The notes: generated by a model from the sequence alone, not told the origin. A stretch of DNA of 64,000 nucleotides from Duganella sp. CF402 (GCF_900109645.1 NZ_FOBG01000001.1:496001-560000); one strand, 5' to 3'. Shown: positions 1 through 9,154, counted from the stretch's first letter. Made by a program: numbers and translations.

Positions 1-755
1 TTGCTGTGGCCGGGGTTGTTGATGCCGCCGGTCGCGGCGATGGCCTGGTTGATTTTGTTCATGGTCTCTTGCGGCACGTCGCGGCTGCAGACGACGTGGC
101 GCTTGATCCCGCCCGGCATGTCCGGCAAGTCGTAGCGCACCAGCGACTGGCCGGCCTTTTCCTTATCGCGGAAAAACTCCCAATCCTCGCGGTCGACAAA
201 CATATACGATGCGCGGCTCACGCTGAGCATGCGCATCATCTGCGTGGTCTCCACCGTGCGGCTCATGATTTTGTTCTTGCTGGCGCGGATCATCGGATCC
301 AGCACCGGCCCGTAAGATACGCCTTCAATCACGCCCAGCGTCAGTGTGGTATCGGCCAGCAGCGCCGCCAGGGTGGCGTGCGCTTTCACGCGTTCGACCA
401 TGCCGGGCGCGATCAGGATGGTATGCGGCAGGTCTTCGTGGAAGGGCTGGCTGTATTGCGCCACCGCCTCGCGTTCAGGCAGGCGGTACCAGCTGATCGA
501 GCAATAATTGGTGGCGCCGTGCTGGAAGTTGGCCCAGATGCGTTTCTGCGGTTCGTTGGTGAAGCGTGCCGGCAGGCCGGCGGCGGCAAACACTTGCTGT
601 GCACGCGCCAGCAGGAAGCCTTTGGCGAGGCCGTTTTCAGTGTAGTGATAAGGCGGCTTGTCGCGCCACGCCACCGTGATCGGCGTCGGCGCAGACCATG
701 CGGCATCGCCCATCAAGGCGGCGCACAGGCCGGCAATGAGGGCGCGTGGGTTCAC
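1..755 (-). CDS. Periplasmic substrate-binding-like protein (family 3 type), 3' end cut by window edge
   Basis: The leftward frame opens at a GTG (755-753) that overlaps the TGA of lpxH, and it runs open to the window edge for about 251 codons. The product begins with a short hydrophobic stretch ending near SAPTP, which looks like a signal peptide. ITVAWRDKPPYHY then matches the opening strand of family-3 extracellular solute-binding domains, which bind amino acids or act as sensor-like periplasmic proteins. A single-domain protein of about 260-280 residues is typical, so little is probably missing. No transporter genes are visible beside it, and the ligand cannot be read from sequence. The four-base GTGA overlap suggests translation coupled to lpxH. 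The family is fairly safe, the ligand unknown. Confidence 0.6.
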   Translation of the reverse strand, partial: MNPRALIAGLCAALMGDAAWSAPTPITVAWRDKPPYHYTENGLAKGFLLARAQQVFAAAGLPARFTNEPQKRIWANFQHGATNYCSISWYRLPEREAVAQYSQPFHEDLPHTILIAPGMVERVKAHATLAALLADTTLTLGVIEGVSYGPVLDPMIRASKNKIMSRTVETTQMMRMLSVSRASYMFVDREDWEFFRDKEKAGQSLVRYDLPDMPGGIKRHVVCSRDVPQETMNKINQAIAATGGINNPGHS

Positions 756-1507
756 GATGCAATCACCGCCCCGGTCAGGTCGTGGCGCGTGATCGCGCCT
801 TGCTCGTCGATGGCGATCCAGCCGCCGCGCGGCGGCGTCGCGTCCGGCTCCCAGTCTGGCAGCACGTAGCGGCGCTTGTCGCCGTCGATGTGGTGCAGGG
901 CAGGGCGGTGCGTATGGCCGTGGATCATGACCTCGGCGCCGGTCTCGGCAAACACGTCGAGGATGGCCTCGGGCGTCACGTCCATGATCTCGTAGGATTT
1001 GCCGCTTTGTTCCTTGCGGCTGTCGGCACGCAGGCCGGCTACGATGGCCTTGCGCTGCGCCAGCGGCATGGCGGTGAATTGCGCTTGCCACGCAGGCTGC
1101 CGCACCATTGCGCGGAATTCCATGTATTTGGTGTCCCGCGTGCACTGGGCGTCGCCGTGCAGCACCACCACTTTGTGGCCGCCGATCTCGGCCACCCAGG
1201 TCTCGGGCAGCAGGATGACGTTGGCCTCTTCGGCGAAGCGGGCGCCGACCAGGAAATCGCGGTTGCCGGCGATCCAGTACACCGCCACGCCGGCCTCGCT
1301 GACGGCGCGCAGCGCCGCCACGATGTGCGCGTGGAAGGGATCGGCGATGTCGTCATCGCCGGCCCAGTACTCGAACAGGTCGCCGAGCAGATACAGTTGC
1401 TGCGCGTGCCGCGCATGCTGCTCCAGGAAGTCGAAGAACGCCTTGCTGGTCGCAGGATGCGCAGGCTGCAAATGCAGATCGGAGATGAACAGCGCGCAGA
1501 CAGCCAT
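752..1507 (-). CDS. lpxH: UDP-2,3-diacylglucosamine pyrophosphatase LpxH
   Basis: This enzyme cleaves UDP-2,3-diacylglucosamine to lipid X and UMP, step four of lipid A synthesis, at the inner face of the inner membrane. The 251-residue protein shows the calcineurin-like metallophosphoesterase signature in order: DLH (Asp10, His12), GDLFEYW (Asp43), GNRDF, HGD and the C-terminal HGHTHRP. Together these form the di-manganese site and the LpxH-specific face. Length is close to that of E. coli LpxH (240). Its ATG lies three bases past the ppiB stop, and its own stop overlaps the next gene, so it sits inside a ppiA-ppiB-lpxH operon. The ppiB-lpxH linkage recurs in proteobacteria. Confidence 0.95.
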   Translation of the reverse strand: MAVCALFISDLHLQPAHPATSKAFFDFLEQHARHAQQLYLLGDLFEYWAGDDDIADPFHAHIVAALRAVSEAGVAVYWIAGNRDFLVGARFAEEANVILLPETWVAEIGGHKVVVLHGDAQCTRDTKYMEFRAMVRQPAWQAQFTAMPLAQRKAIVAGLRADSRKEQSGKSYEIMDVTPEAILDVFAETGAEVMIHGHTHRPALHHIDGDKRRYVLPDWEPDATPPRGGWIAIDEQGAITRHDLTGAVIAS

Positions 1508-1510
1508 ATA

Positions 1511-2005
1511 TTAAGCAGCCAGTTCGATGCTTTCGATGACGACGTCTTCCGCTGGCACGTCGGCGAACATGCCGGCGCGGGTGGTTTTGACTTTCTTGAT
1601 GGCGTCAACCACGTCGGTGCCTTCAACTACTTTGCCGAACACGGCGTAGCCCCAGCCGTCCTGGCCTGGGTAGTCCAGGAAGGAGTTGTTTTTCACGTTG
1701 ATGAAGAACTGTGCCGATGCCGAGTGCGGGGCCGAGGTACGGGCCATTGCCAGGGTGTAGGTGTCGTTTTTCAGGCCGTTCTTGGCTTCGTTTTCCACGG
1801 TGGTGTCGGCTGGCTTTTGTTTCATGCCTGGCTCGAAACCGCCGCCCTGGATCATGAAACCGTCGATCACGCGGTGGAAGATGGTGTTGTTGTAGTGGCC
1901 GGCTTCCATGTAGGCCAGGAAGTTGGCAACGGTTTTCGGCGCTTTTTCCGCGTCCAGTTCTGCGGTCATGGTGCCGAGGTTGGTCTTGATGATTACTTTG
2001 GTCAT
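1511..2005 (-). CDS. ppiB: Cytoplasmic cyclophilin-type peptidyl-prolyl cis-trans isomerase
   Basis: This enzyme catalyses cis-trans isomerisation of Xaa-Pro bonds during protein folding. The 164-residue protein is a single cyclophilin domain without a signal peptide, so it should be cytoplasmic. The catalytic segment [13 protein letters not shown] (Phe43, His44, Arg45, Gln53) is intact, as is the GYAVFGKV strand near the C terminus. It lies 43 bases after ppiA and three bases before lpxH on the same strand. A clear AGGATAAC-like ribosome site precedes the ATG. Confidence 0.95.
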   Translation of the reverse strand: MTKVIIKTNLGTMTAELDAEKAPKTVANFLAYMEAGHYNNTIFHRVIDGFMIQGGGFEPGMKQKPADTTVENEAKNGLKNDTYTLAMARTSAPHSASAQFFINVKNNSFLDYPGQDGWGYAVFGKVVEGTDVVDAIKKVKTTRAGMFADVPAEDVVIESIELAA

Positions 2006-2048
2006 TTTGTTATCCTGAGTGATTAAAGATTACGGCAAGGCCGCTATT

Positions 2049-2636
2049 TTACTGTTTCGGCTGGATCGGTGTCTTCAAAATCGTGGCGGACTTGACGACG
2101 ATAGGAATCACCGGGATGTTCTGGAAGATGCCTTTGTCGTCCACCAGCACGCCTTTGATCTTGTCGACCGTCTCGAAGCCCTTGATGACTTTGCCGAACA
2201 CGGTGTAGCCGCCCGAGCCGTCCGGACCCGGATAATCGAGCGGGCCGTTGTCTTCGACGTTGATGAACCATTGCGAGGTGGCCGAGTTCGGATCACCCAT
2301 GCGTGCCATCGCCAGCGAATATTTCACGTTGCTGAGGCCGTTGTTGGACTCGATCGGCACCGGTTTGTTGACCGGCTTGCCTTTGAGTTTTTCATCGTAG
2401 CCGCCGCCCTGGATCATGAAGCCATCGATCACGCGGTGGAAAATCGTGCCTTTATAGAAACCGGACTTCACATAGTTGATGAAGTTATCGACCGACTTCG
2501 GCGCTTTTTCGCGGTTCAGCTCGAGCACGATATCGCCCATCGTGGTCTTGAGTTCAACCTGGGTTGGTGCGGGCGCGGCCAGCACAGCGGCGGAGAGCGT
2601 GAGGCCGGCGAGGGCGGTCATCAGTTTTTGGTACAT
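2049..2636 (-). CDS. ppiA: Periplasmic cyclophilin-type peptidyl-prolyl cis-trans isomerase
   Basis: This is a second cyclophilin, 195 residues, differing from its neighbour by an N-terminal signal peptide (a hydrophobic run to about residue 21, probable cleavage near VLAAPA). It should fold exported proteins in the periplasm. The catalytic [13 protein letters not shown] motif is present. The domain is close to the downstream cytoplasmic copy, with an extra loop around the SGGYTVFGKV region. It is the first gene of the leftward operon ppiA-ppiB-lpxH. The intergenic DNA to cysS (2637-2849) must hold its promoter. The symbol is by analogy with E. coli PpiA. Confidence 0.9.
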   Translation of the reverse strand: MYQKLMTALAGLTLSAAVLAAPAPTQVELKTTMGDIVLELNREKAPKSVDNFINYVKSGFYKGTIFHRVIDGFMIQGGGYDEKLKGKPVNKPVPIESNNGLSNVKYSLAMARMGDPNSATSQWFINVEDNGPLDYPGPDGSGGYTVFGKVIKGFETVDKIKGVLVDDKGIFQNIPVIPIVVKSATILKTPIQPKQ

Positions 2637-2849
2637 CGGTCACCTTTGCTTAGTGTTGAATAGGCAAAATCCCGTTACAGATGAAGCCTATGCTGTTTTT
2701 ATCAATGCTATACTTGTTCCATTCTACCCCTTAGAAGGTAGAAACAAGAACATTCCCAAGGTTCCCTCAGGCACACGATGATGACTGGTGCGCGCAGCCC
2801 GCACCGGGTCATCGTATTGCCTGTGGACCCAGCAAAACGCAAGAGTCCG

Positions 2850-4238
2850 ATGAGCAATTTAAAGATTTACAACACGCTGGCGCGTGACAAGCAGGTATTC
2901 GTTCCTATTGAACCGGGCAAAGTCCGCATGTATGTCTGCGGCATGACCATTTACGATTACTGCCACATCGGCCACGCCCGCATGATGATGGCGTTCGACG
3001 TCATGTACCGCTGGCTGCTGGCCTCCGGCTACGACGTGACCTACGCCCGCAACATCACGGACATCGACGACAAGATTATCAAGCGCGCGGTCGAGAACGG
3101 CGAGACCATCTCGCAGCTGACCACCCGCTTCACCCGGTACATGGACGAAGACACCACTGCGCTCGGCATCCTGCCGCCAACGCTGGTGCCGCGCGCCACC
3201 GAGTACGTGCCGCAAATGCTGGCGCTGATCGAGAAGCTGGAAGCCAAAGAACTGGCCTATCAAGGCGAAGACGGCGACGTCAACTTTGCCGTGCGCAATT
3301 TCGAAGGCTACGGCAAGCTGTCCGGCAAGTCGCTGGACGACCTGCGCGCCGGCGAGCGCGTCGACGTCAACACCGGCAAGCGCGATCCGCTGGACTTCGT
3401 GCTGTGGAAGGCCTCGAAAGAATCCGAGCCAGAAGAAGTGAAGTGGGATTCCAAGTGGGGCAAGGGCCGTCCGGGCTGGCACATCGAGTGCTCGGCCATG
3501 TCGTGCGAGCTGCTGGGCGAGCACTTCGACATTCACGGCGGCGGCGCCGACTTGCAGTTCCCGCACCACGAAAACGAGATCGCGCAGTCGGAAGGCGCAT
3601 CGGGTCACCCGATGGTCAACTACTGGGTGCACAACGGCTTTGTGCGCGTGGATAACGAGAAGATGTCCAAATCGCTGGGCAACTTCTTCACCATCCGCGA
3701 CGTGCTGAAGAAGTACGACGCCGAAGTGGTGCGCTTCTTCATCCTGCGCGCCCATTACCGCAGCCCGCTGAACTATTCGGACGCCCACCTCGACGACGCA
3801 CGCGGCGCGCTGACCCGCCTGTACACCGCGCTGGACGGCGTGGAAGGCGACGGCCAGCCGCTGGACTGGAAAGAAGAGCACGCAGCCCGCTTCGCCGAAG
3901 CGATGGACGACGACTTCAACACACCGCTGGCCGTGGCCGCGCTGTTCGACCTGGTCACCGAGTTGAACAAGTCGAAATCGCCGGTGCTGGCGCGCCAGCT
4001 GAAAGGCCTGGCGGCTGTGATCGGCCTGCTGGACCGCACGCCTCAGCAATTCCTGCAAGCGTCGGTCGGTGGCGAAGGTGGCGACGATGCCGCCATCACC
4101 GAGGCCATCGCGCGCCGTGCCGAAGCCAAGAAAGCCCGCAACTTCGCCGAATCCGACAAGATCCGCGCCGACCTGCTGGCCCAGGGCATCATCCTCGAAG
4201 ACAAGCCTGACGGCACCACCAACTGGCGCCGCGCATAA
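2850..4238 (+). CDS. cysS: Cysteinyl-tRNA synthetase
   Basis: This class I aminoacyl-tRNA synthetase charges tRNA-Cys. The 462-residue protein has the zinc ligand Cys30 in YVCGMTIYD, the HIGH signature at 39-42, the second zinc cluster around [10 protein letters not shown] and its following histidines, and KMSKS at 271-275. The C terminus carries the anticodon-binding helical domain. Starting at 2850 gives a protein within one residue of E. coli CysS (461). The frame is open 24 codons further upstream, but those residues match nothing in the family. It is transcribed away from ppiA, and the next gene starts one base after its stop. Confidence 0.97.
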   Translation: MSNLKIYNTLARDKQVFVPIEPGKVRMYVCGMTIYDYCHIGHARMMMAFDVMYRWLLASGYDVTYARNITDIDDKIIKRAVENGETISQLTTRFTRYMDEDTTALGILPPTLVPRATEYVPQMLALIEKLEAKELAYQGEDGDVNFAVRNFEGYGKLSGKSLDDLRAGERVDVNTGKRDPLDFVLWKASKESEPEEVKWDSKWGKGRPGWHIECSAMSCELLGEHFDIHGGGADLQFPHHENEIAQSEGASGHPMVNYWVHNGFVRVDNEKMSKSLGNFFTIRDVLKKYDAEVVRFFILRAHYRSPLNYSDAHLDDARGALTRLYTALDGVEGDGQPLDWKEEHAARFAEAMDDDFNTPLAVAALFDLVTELNKSKSPVLARQLKGLAAVIGLLDRTPQQFLQASVGGEGGDDAAITEAIARRAEAKKARNFAESDKIRADLLAQGIILEDKPDGTTNWRRA

Positions 4239-4239
4239 C

Positions 4240-4887
4240 ATGGTCATCGCCAAGGATACTGATGCCGTAGGCGGCGTGCCGCCATACTGGGAGGAGGCCA
4301 AGCTTGAGCTCATGAAGCGCGACCGCATCATGAACAAGCTGATCCCCCAGTTTGGCGACCTGCACCTGCGCGGCCATCACGATCCGTTTACCACCTTGGC
4401 GCGTTCCATCGTCGGCCAGCAGGTGACCGCCAAGGTTGCCGACGTGGCCTGGAAAAAGCTGCTGGACATCAGCCCGAAATGCACCCCGGCGCAAATCATC
4501 AAGGCCGGCCCCGAGCAACTGGCGGCCTGCGGCCTGTCCAAGCGCAAGACCGAGTACATCCTCGACCTGGCCGACCACTTCAAGAACAAGCGCGTCCACA
4601 CGGCCCAGTGGGACCAGATGGACGACGAGGCGGTGATCGCCGAATTGACGCAGATCCGCGGCATCGGCCGCTGGACAGCCGAGATGTTTTTGATATTTAA
4701 TCTGCTCCGGCCGAACGTTTTACCGCTGGACGACCCCGGTTTAATCCAGGGCATCAGCCAGAATTATTTCTCCGGCGAACCGGTCTCCCGCAGCGATGCG
4801 CGCGAGGTTTCTGCCAATTGGGAGCCTTACCGCACGGTCGCCACTTGGTATTTATGGCGTAGTCTGGACCCGGTTGCTGTAGAATAG
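4240..4887 (+). CDS. DNA-3-methyladenine glycosylase II (AlkA-like, HhH-GPD)
   Basis: This base-excision repair enzyme removes alkylated purines. The 215-residue protein carries the helix-hairpin-helix GPD fold: an IVGQQV segment near residue 50, the hairpin around QIRGIGRWTAEMF (about 140-155), and LPLDDPG with the catalytic aspartate. It corresponds to the catalytic core of AlkA without the N-terminal domain of the E. coli enzyme, as is common in beta-proteobacteria. The ATG is one base past the cysS stop, implying transcriptional and probably translational coupling. No adaptive-response (Ada) gene is visible nearby. Confidence 0.88.
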   Translation: MVIAKDTDAVGGVPPYWEEAKLELMKRDRIMNKLIPQFGDLHLRGHHDPFTTLARSIVGQQVTAKVADVAWKKLLDISPKCTPAQIIKAGPEQLAACGLSKRKTEYILDLADHFKNKRVHTAQWDQMDDEAVIAELTQIRGIGRWTAEMFLIFNLLRPNVLPLDDPGLIQGISQNYFSGEPVSRSDAREVSANWEPYRTVATWYLWRSLDPVAVE

Positions 4888-4980
4888 ATACTCTAATCGC
4901 TGTGCGAGGACTTTTTGTGCCTGTCACGAACGGGCAACTGAAACACCTGAGCCGCAGCTGAGAATAAACACGGAGGTACA

Positions 4981-5955
4981 ATGACCAAAACGACTTTCCT
5001 CAATTTTGAGCAACCAATTGCTGAACTCGACGGCAAAATCGAAGAACTGCGCTTCGTACAAGATGATTCAGCTGTCGACATCTCTGAGGAGATCGACCGT
5101 CTGGCGAAGAAAAGCCAGCAACTGACCAAAGACATCTACGCCAAGCTGACGCCGTGGCAGGTATCGCAAATCGCGCGTCACCCACAACGTCCATACACGA
5201 TGGACTACGTGAACGAAATCTTCACCGACTTCCACGAACTGCACGGCGACCGCACCTATGCGGACGACCAGTCGATCGTCGGCGGCCTGGCGCGCTTCAA
5301 CGGCCAGGCATGTATGGTCATCGGTCACCAGAAGGGCCGTGACACCAAAGAACGCGCCATGCGCAACTTCGGCATGCCGAAGCCGGAAGGCTACCGCAAG
5401 GCCATGCGCCTGATGAAGCTGGCTGAAAAGTTCGGCATTCCGGTGTTCACCTTTGTCGATACGCCGGGCGCGTTCCCAGGTATCGATGCGGAAGAGCGCG
5501 GCCAGTCGGAAGCGATCGGCCACAACCTGTATGTGATGGCGGAACTGAAAGTGCCGCTGATCGCCACCATCATCGGTGAAGGCGGCTCCGGCGGCGCACT
5601 GGCGATTGCCGTGGCTGACCAGGTGCTGATGCTGCAATATGCGACCTACTCGGTGATCTCGCCGGAAGGCTGCGCCTCGATTCTGTGGAAGACCTCGGAA
5701 CGCGCGGCCGATGCGGCTGAAGCGCTGGGCCTGACCGCACACCGCCTGAAAGCCATCGGCCTGATCGACAAGATCATCACCGAACCGCTGGGTGGCGCGC
5801 ACCGCGATCCGAAGCAAATGGCGACCATGCTGAAACGCGCGCTGGCCGACTCGCTGCGCCAGTTCCACGGCATGAAAACCAAAGACCTGCTGGAAGCCCG
5901 TCACGAAAAGCTGATGAGCTACGGTAAGTTCAAGGAAACCACGCCGCAGGAATAA
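4981..5955 (+). CDS. accA: Acetyl-CoA carboxylase carboxyltransferase subunit alpha
   Basis: This subunit pairs with AccD to transfer the carboxyl group from biotin-BCCP to acetyl-CoA, the first committed step of fatty-acid synthesis in the cytoplasm. The 324-residue sequence is typical in length and contains family landmarks: an N-terminal helix starting [51 protein letters not shown], and the [11 protein letters not shown] oxyanion segment. A strong GGAGG ribosome site precedes the ATG. It stands between the DNA glycosylase and tilS, an order shared with many Burkholderiales. Two stem-loops follow the stop codon. Confidence 0.97.
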   Translation: MTKTTFLNFEQPIAELDGKIEELRFVQDDSAVDISEEIDRLAKKSQQLTKDIYAKLTPWQVSQIARHPQRPYTMDYVNEIFTDFHELHGDRTYADDQSIVGGLARFNGQACMVIGHQKGRDTKERAMRNFGMPKPEGYRKAMRLMKLAEKFGIPVFTFVDTPGAFPGIDAEERGQSEAIGHNLYVMAELKVPLIATIIGEGGSGGALAIAVADQVLMLQYATYSVISPEGCASILWKTSERAADAAEALGLTAHRLKAIGLIDKIITEPLGGAHRDPKQMATMLKRALADSLRQFHGMKTKDLLEARHEKLMSYGKFKETTPQE

Positions 5956-5964
5956 AAAAATTGG

Positions 5965-5984
5965 GCACCGGCCTTCGCCGGTGC
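5965..5984 (+). terminator. Perfect 8-bp hairpin just after accA
   Basis: GCACCGGC (5965-5972) pairs with GCCGGTGC (5977-5984) around a CTTC tetraloop. No T-run follows on the + strand. A run of seven A precedes it (5954-5960), so a typical intrinsic terminator would read leftward. It may stabilise the accA mRNA end rather than terminate by itself. Confidence 0.45.
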
Positions 5985-6033
5985 GACGGCCTCACCGCCG
6001 TCGTCCCGGCGCAGGCCGGGATTCAATCAAACC

Positions 6034-6064
6034 ACCGGGAGCCCGCCTCAGCGACGCTCCCGGT
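6034..6064 (+). terminator. 9-bp stem-loop between accA and tilS
   Basis: ACCGGGAGC (6034-6042) is the exact reverse complement of GCTCCCGGT (6056-6064), with a 13-base loop and a moderately T-rich tail (TTGCATTT). This is a candidate terminator for accA, ending 20 bases before the proposed tilS start, or a structure in the tilS leader. Confidence 0.5.
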
Positions 6065-6084
6065 TTGCATTTCGGAGCCATACA

Positions 6085-7470
6085 TTGAAGCAGCAAAAGC
6101 CCACACTTACGTCCACGTTTGAACAAGCCGTCACGGCCGCCCGCGACGATGCGCGGCGCATCGCCGTCGCCCTCAGCGGCGGCCTGGACTCGTCGGCCCT
6201 GCTGCACCTGGCCCACGCCTACGCGCAGCGCCACGAGCTGACCCTGTGCGCCTTCCACATCCACCACGGCCTCAGCCCCAATGCCGACGCCTGGCTGGCC
6301 CACTGCGAGCGTGAATGCGCCGCCCTCAACGTCTCGTTCGAAGCTCGCCGCATCGAACTGGAGGACACCAAAAAGTCCGGCACCGAAGCGGCCGCCCGCA
6401 AAGCCCGCTACGCCGCCCTCGGCGCCCTGTGCGCAGAGCACAACGTGCAACTGCTGCTGACCGCCCATCACCTCGACGACCAGGCCGAAACGGTCCTGCT
6501 GCAACTGCTGCGCGGCTCCGGTCCTGCCGGCCTGTCCGGCATGGATGCCGCCAACACCGCCGCCAGCCTGCTGCAAAACCAAAATCTGGTCATGGCCCGC
6601 CCGCTGCTGCAAGCCTCGCGCAAGCAGCTGGAAAGCTACGTGGCCCAGCACCACATCAGCCACATCCACGACGAATCCAACGACGACCCGCGCTACGCCC
6701 GCAACGCGCTGCGCCACACCGTGATGCCGGCGCTGGAGCAGCATTTCCCCGGCTTCCAGGAGCGTTTCGCCCGCAGCGCCCAGCACGCCCAGTCAGCCAC
6801 CCGCCTGCTGACCGAGCTGGCCGAACAAGACCTCGCCGCCACGCTGGACGGCGACCAGCTCGACATCGGCAAGCTGCGCACCCTGAGCCAGGACCGCGCC
6901 TATAACCTGCTGCGCCACTGGTTCGCCACGCGCGGCTACAGCATGCCGAGCACCGCCTGGCTGGCCGAAATGCTGACCCAGCTGCTGGAAGCCAAATACG
7001 ACGCCCAACTGCTGGTCACCCATCCCGACTGCCACGTGCGTCGCTACCGCGACCGCCTGCACCTGACGCCGAAGCTGGCCGAACTCGAAGGCACGCGCGA
7101 AGACCAGTTCGACGACAAGCCCGGCACCGGCTTCGTCTGGAACGGCGAAACCGAGCTGGCGTTCCCGGCCTACGGCGGCGTGCTGTACTTCGATCCGGCG
7201 GAAGAGGGCTTCGACCCCGACTGGCTGCGCGGTCAACAACTGGTGATCGAATTCCGCCGTGGCGGTGAAAAACTCAAGCTGGCGCCGAACCGCCCGACGC
7301 GCCCGGTCAAATACCACTACCAGGCGCTGAACATCCCGGCCTGGGAGCGCGGCCGCCTGCCGGTGGTGAAGAGCGCCAAGGACTTGCTGTTCGCCGCCGG
7401 TATCGGCATGGACTGCCTGCACGTGGCTGCGGGGGCAGGGCGGCTGCGCCTGCGCTGGCAAGCTGTATAG
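6085..7470 (+). CDS. tilS: tRNA(Ile)-lysidine synthase
   Basis: This enzyme converts cytidine-34 of tRNA-Ile(CAU) to lysidine using ATP and lysine, which lets the tRNA read AUA. The 461-residue protein has the N-type ATP pyrophosphatase P-loop SGGLDS at residues 31-36, then FHIHHGL, the HHLDDQAET segment, and C-terminal TilS domains ending in the lysidine-synthase tail. The start chosen is TTG at 6085 behind CGGAGCC; no ATG lies closer to the conserved domain with a usable ribosome site. It is preceded by two stem-loops after accA and followed by the lysC leader. Confidence 0.92.
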   Translation: MKQQKPTLTSTFEQAVTAARDDARRIAVALSGGLDSSALLHLAHAYAQRHELTLCAFHIHHGLSPNADAWLAHCERECAALNVSFEARRIELEDTKKSGTEAAARKARYAALGALCAEHNVQLLLTAHHLDDQAETVLLQLLRGSGPAGLSGMDAANTAASLLQNQNLVMARPLLQASRKQLESYVAQHHISHIHDESNDDPRYARNALRHTVMPALEQHFPGFQERFARSAQHAQSATRLLTELAEQDLAATLDGDQLDIGKLRTLSQDRAYNLLRHWFATRGYSMPSTAWLAEMLTQLLEAKYDAQLLVTHPDCHVRRYRDRLHLTPKLAELEGTREDQFDDKPGTGFVWNGETELAFPAYGGVLYFDPAEEGFDPDWLRGQQLVIEFRRGGEKLKLAPNRPTRPVKYHYQALNIPAWERGRLPVVKSAKDLLFAAGIGMDCLHVAAGAGRLRLRWQAV

Positions 7471-7613
7471 ACATTGGGGTCTATCTGCCGAATTTTGTAT
7501 GTAGATATGTCTATTCGGTATGACTTTATGAGTTTTTCGACTTGTTATTTTGCATTGCGACATGTAGAGTTAAGGGTTCCATTTACCTTTATTTGAGCGG
7601 AAAACTCACTGTT

Positions 7614-8861
7614 ATGGCTTTAATCGTGCACAAATATGGCGGTACGTCGATGGGTTCGACGGACCGTATCAAGAACGTCGCGCGGCGTGTCGCCAAGTGG
7701 CATGACGCCGGGCACCGCATTGTGGTCGTGCCTTCGGCAATGTCGGGCGAGACCAACCGCCTGATCGCCCTGGCCAAAGAAGTTCAAGCCCAGCCAGATC
7801 CACGCGAACTGGACATGATCGCCGCGACCGGCGAGCAAGTGTCGGTCGGCCTGCTGTCGATGGCGCTGCAAGCGATCGGCAAGAAGGCCGTGGGCTACGC
7901 TGGCTGGCAAGTCGCGATTAAAACCGATTCCGCTTATACCAAAGCCCGTATCCAGTCGATCGACAACGACAAGGTCAACCGCGACCTCGACGACGGCAAA
8001 ATCGTCATCATCACCGGCTTCCAGGGCGTGGATGACGAAGACAACATCACCACGCTGGGCCGTGGCGGTTCGGATACCTCGGCCGTGGCGATTGCCGCCG
8101 CGATGAAGGCCGACGAATGCCTGATCTTCACCGACGTTGACGGCGTGTACACGACCGACCCGCGCGTGGTGTCGGAAGCGCGCCGCCTGAAAGCCATCAC
8201 CTTTGAAGAAATGCTGGAACTGGCGTCGCTGGGCTCGAAAGTGCTGCAGACCCGTTCGGTTGAGTTCGCCGGTAACTACCGCGTGCCGACCCGCGTCCTG
8301 TCGTCGCTGACCGACCCGATGCTGGACATCGAAGAAGAAGCCAACTCCGGCACCCTGATCTCGTTTGAGGAAGATACACACATGGAACAAGCAGTCATCT
8401 CCGGTATCGCGTTCAACCGCGATGAAGCCAAAATCACCGTGCTGGGCGTGCCAGACCGTCCAGGCGTGGCCTACCACATCCTGGGCCCGGTGGCCGATGC
8501 CAACATCGAAGTCGACATGATCATCCAGAACCAGTCGGTGGATGGCAAGACCGACTTCACCTTCACCGTGCCGCGCAACGACTACCAGCGCGCGCTGGAC
8601 GTGCTGAACGGCTCGAAAGAATCGCTGGGCGCCGCCAGCGTCACCGGCGACGCCAAAGTGTCGAAGATCTCGGTGGTGGGCGTGGGCATGCGCTCGCACG
8701 TGGGTGTGGCCTCGAAGATGTTCCGCACCTTGTCGGAAGAGGGCATCAACATCATGATGATCTCGACCTCGGAAATCAAAATTTCCGTGCTGATCGACGA
8801 GAAATACATGGAACTGGCCGTGCGCGCGCTGCACAAAGCGTTCGAACTGGAAAAGGCGTAA
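7614..8861 (+). CDS. lysC: Aspartate kinase (lysine-sensitive type, alpha subunit)
   Basis: This enzyme phosphorylates aspartate, the entry step to lysine, threonine and methionine synthesis. The 415-residue protein begins with the nucleotide-binding VHKYGGTSMG and contains GFQGVDD, GRGGSDTSAVA and FTDVDGVYTTDPR. Two ACT regulatory domains follow (from about residue 260), where end-product inhibition acts. The length fits the Bacillus/Corynebacterium class rather than E. coli LysC (449). Codon 257 is an ATG with its own GAGGAAG eight bases upstream, so a separate ACT-only beta subunit may be made. The frame is open 24 codons upstream of 7614, but that region lacks homology. Confidence 0.95.
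   Translation: MALIVHKYGGTSMGSTDRIKNVARRVAKWHDAGHRIVVVPSAMSGETNRLIALAKEVQAQPDPRELDMIAATGEQVSVGLLSMALQAIGKKAVGYAGWQVAIKTDSAYTKARIQSIDNDKVNRDLDDGKIVIITGFQGVDDEDNITTLGRGGSDTSAVAIAAAMKADECLIFTDVDGVYTTDPRVVSEARRLKAITFEEMLELASLGSKVLQTRSVEFAGNYRVPTRVLSSLTDPMLDIEEEANSGTLISFEEDTHMEQAVISGIAFNRDEAKITVLGVPDRPGVAYHILGPVADANIEVDMIIQNQSVDGKTDFTFTVPRNDYQRALDVLNGSKESLGAASVTGDAKVSKISVVGVGMRSHVGVASKMFRTLSEEGINIMMISTSEIKISVLIDEKYMELAVRALHKAFELEKA
8367..8384 (+). promoter_or_regulatory. Internal ribosome site and in-frame ATG inside lysC (possible beta-subunit start)
   Basis: GAGGAAG (8367-8373) lies eight bases before an in-frame ATG at 8382 (codon 257 of lysC). Translation from here would yield a 159-residue protein of the two ACT domains. 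In Corynebacterium and Bacillus, class II aspartate kinases are alpha2beta2 with beta made from exactly such an internal start, so the arrangement is meaningful but unproven here. Confidence 0.55.
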
Positions 8862-8890
8862 ATTTTTCCTAAAAAAACCGCCATGTTGCC

Positions 8891-8919
8891 TTGACCAAAC
8901 GGGTCACGGTCTATACTAT
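8891..8919 (+). promoter_or_regulatory. Promoter of first tRNA-Ser copy
   Basis: TTGACC (8891-8896) serves as a -35. TATACT (8912-8917) or the overlapping TACTAT (8914-8919) follows at 15 or 17 bases. The same elements with the same spacing recur upstream of the second tRNA copy, which supports the call. Confidence 0.7.
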
Positions 8920-8963
8920 GGCGGTCGTCTGCTTCACGGCGGACATAGTTGAGAAATCGACTA

Positions 8964-9056
8964 GGAGACGTGGCCGAGTGGCCGAAGGCACTTCCCTGCT
9001 AAGGAAGCATACGGGCAAAACCTGTATCGTGGGTTCGAATCCCACCGTCTCCGCCA
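8964..9056 (+). tRNA. tRNA-Ser (anticodon GCU), copy 1
   Basis: The 93-nt gene includes an encoded CCA end. Acceptor strands GGAGACG and CGTCTCC pair perfectly, the T-arm reads GGGTTCGAATCCC, and a long class II variable arm (ACGGGCAAAACCTGT region) marks a serine tRNA. The anticodon stem CTTCC/GGAAG encloses the loop CTGCTAA with GCT at 8998-9000, reading AGC and AGU. It is identical over its whole length to the copy 243 bases downstream. Confidence 0.97.
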
Positions 9057-9060
9057 GAAC

Positions 9061-9096
9061 AAAACAAAAAGCCTCCTTCGGGAGGCTTTTTGTTTT
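9061..9096 (+). terminator. Bidirectional intrinsic terminator after tRNA-Ser copy 1
   Basis: A perfect 16-bp inverted repeat has arms at 9061-9076 and 9081-9096 around a TTCG tetraloop. The arms carry A-runs on one side and T-runs on the other, giving a GC core with a U tract in either direction. It starts five bases past the tRNA CCA. Confidence 0.9.
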
Positions 9097-9125
9097 GCTC
9101 CGCCGGAAACAGCGGGATTCGAACC

Positions 9126-9154
9126 TTGACCAAACCAGCACCGATCTATACTAT
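9126..9154 (+). promoter_or_regulatory. Promoter of second tRNA-Ser copy
   Basis: TTGACC (9126-9131) and TATACT (9147-9152, or TACTAT 9149-9154) repeat the elements and spacing seen before copy 1. The surrounding spacer bases have diverged, so selection appears to have kept the promoter itself. The leader just before the tRNA (ACATAGTTGAG-AATCGACTA) is also nearly identical in the two copies. Confidence 0.7.

Noticed and set aside
2778..2849. Upstream extension of cysS by 24 codons
   Set aside because: The extra residues match nothing in CysRS and the 2850 start gives the usual family length.
2859..4337. Minus-strand frame opposite cysS
   Set aside because: The cysS reading has HIGH and KMSKS motifs and correct length; the opposite frame has no recognisable fold.
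5985..6033. Small RNA gene between accA and tilS
   Set aside because: Only simple stem-loops are seen, without a promoter or known RNA family.
7489..7613. Lysine riboswitch upstream of lysC
   Set aside because: The 143-base leader is AT-rich with only a weak CCGAAT/ATTCGG pairing; no conserved L-box core is visible and such riboswitches are rare in betaproteobacteria.
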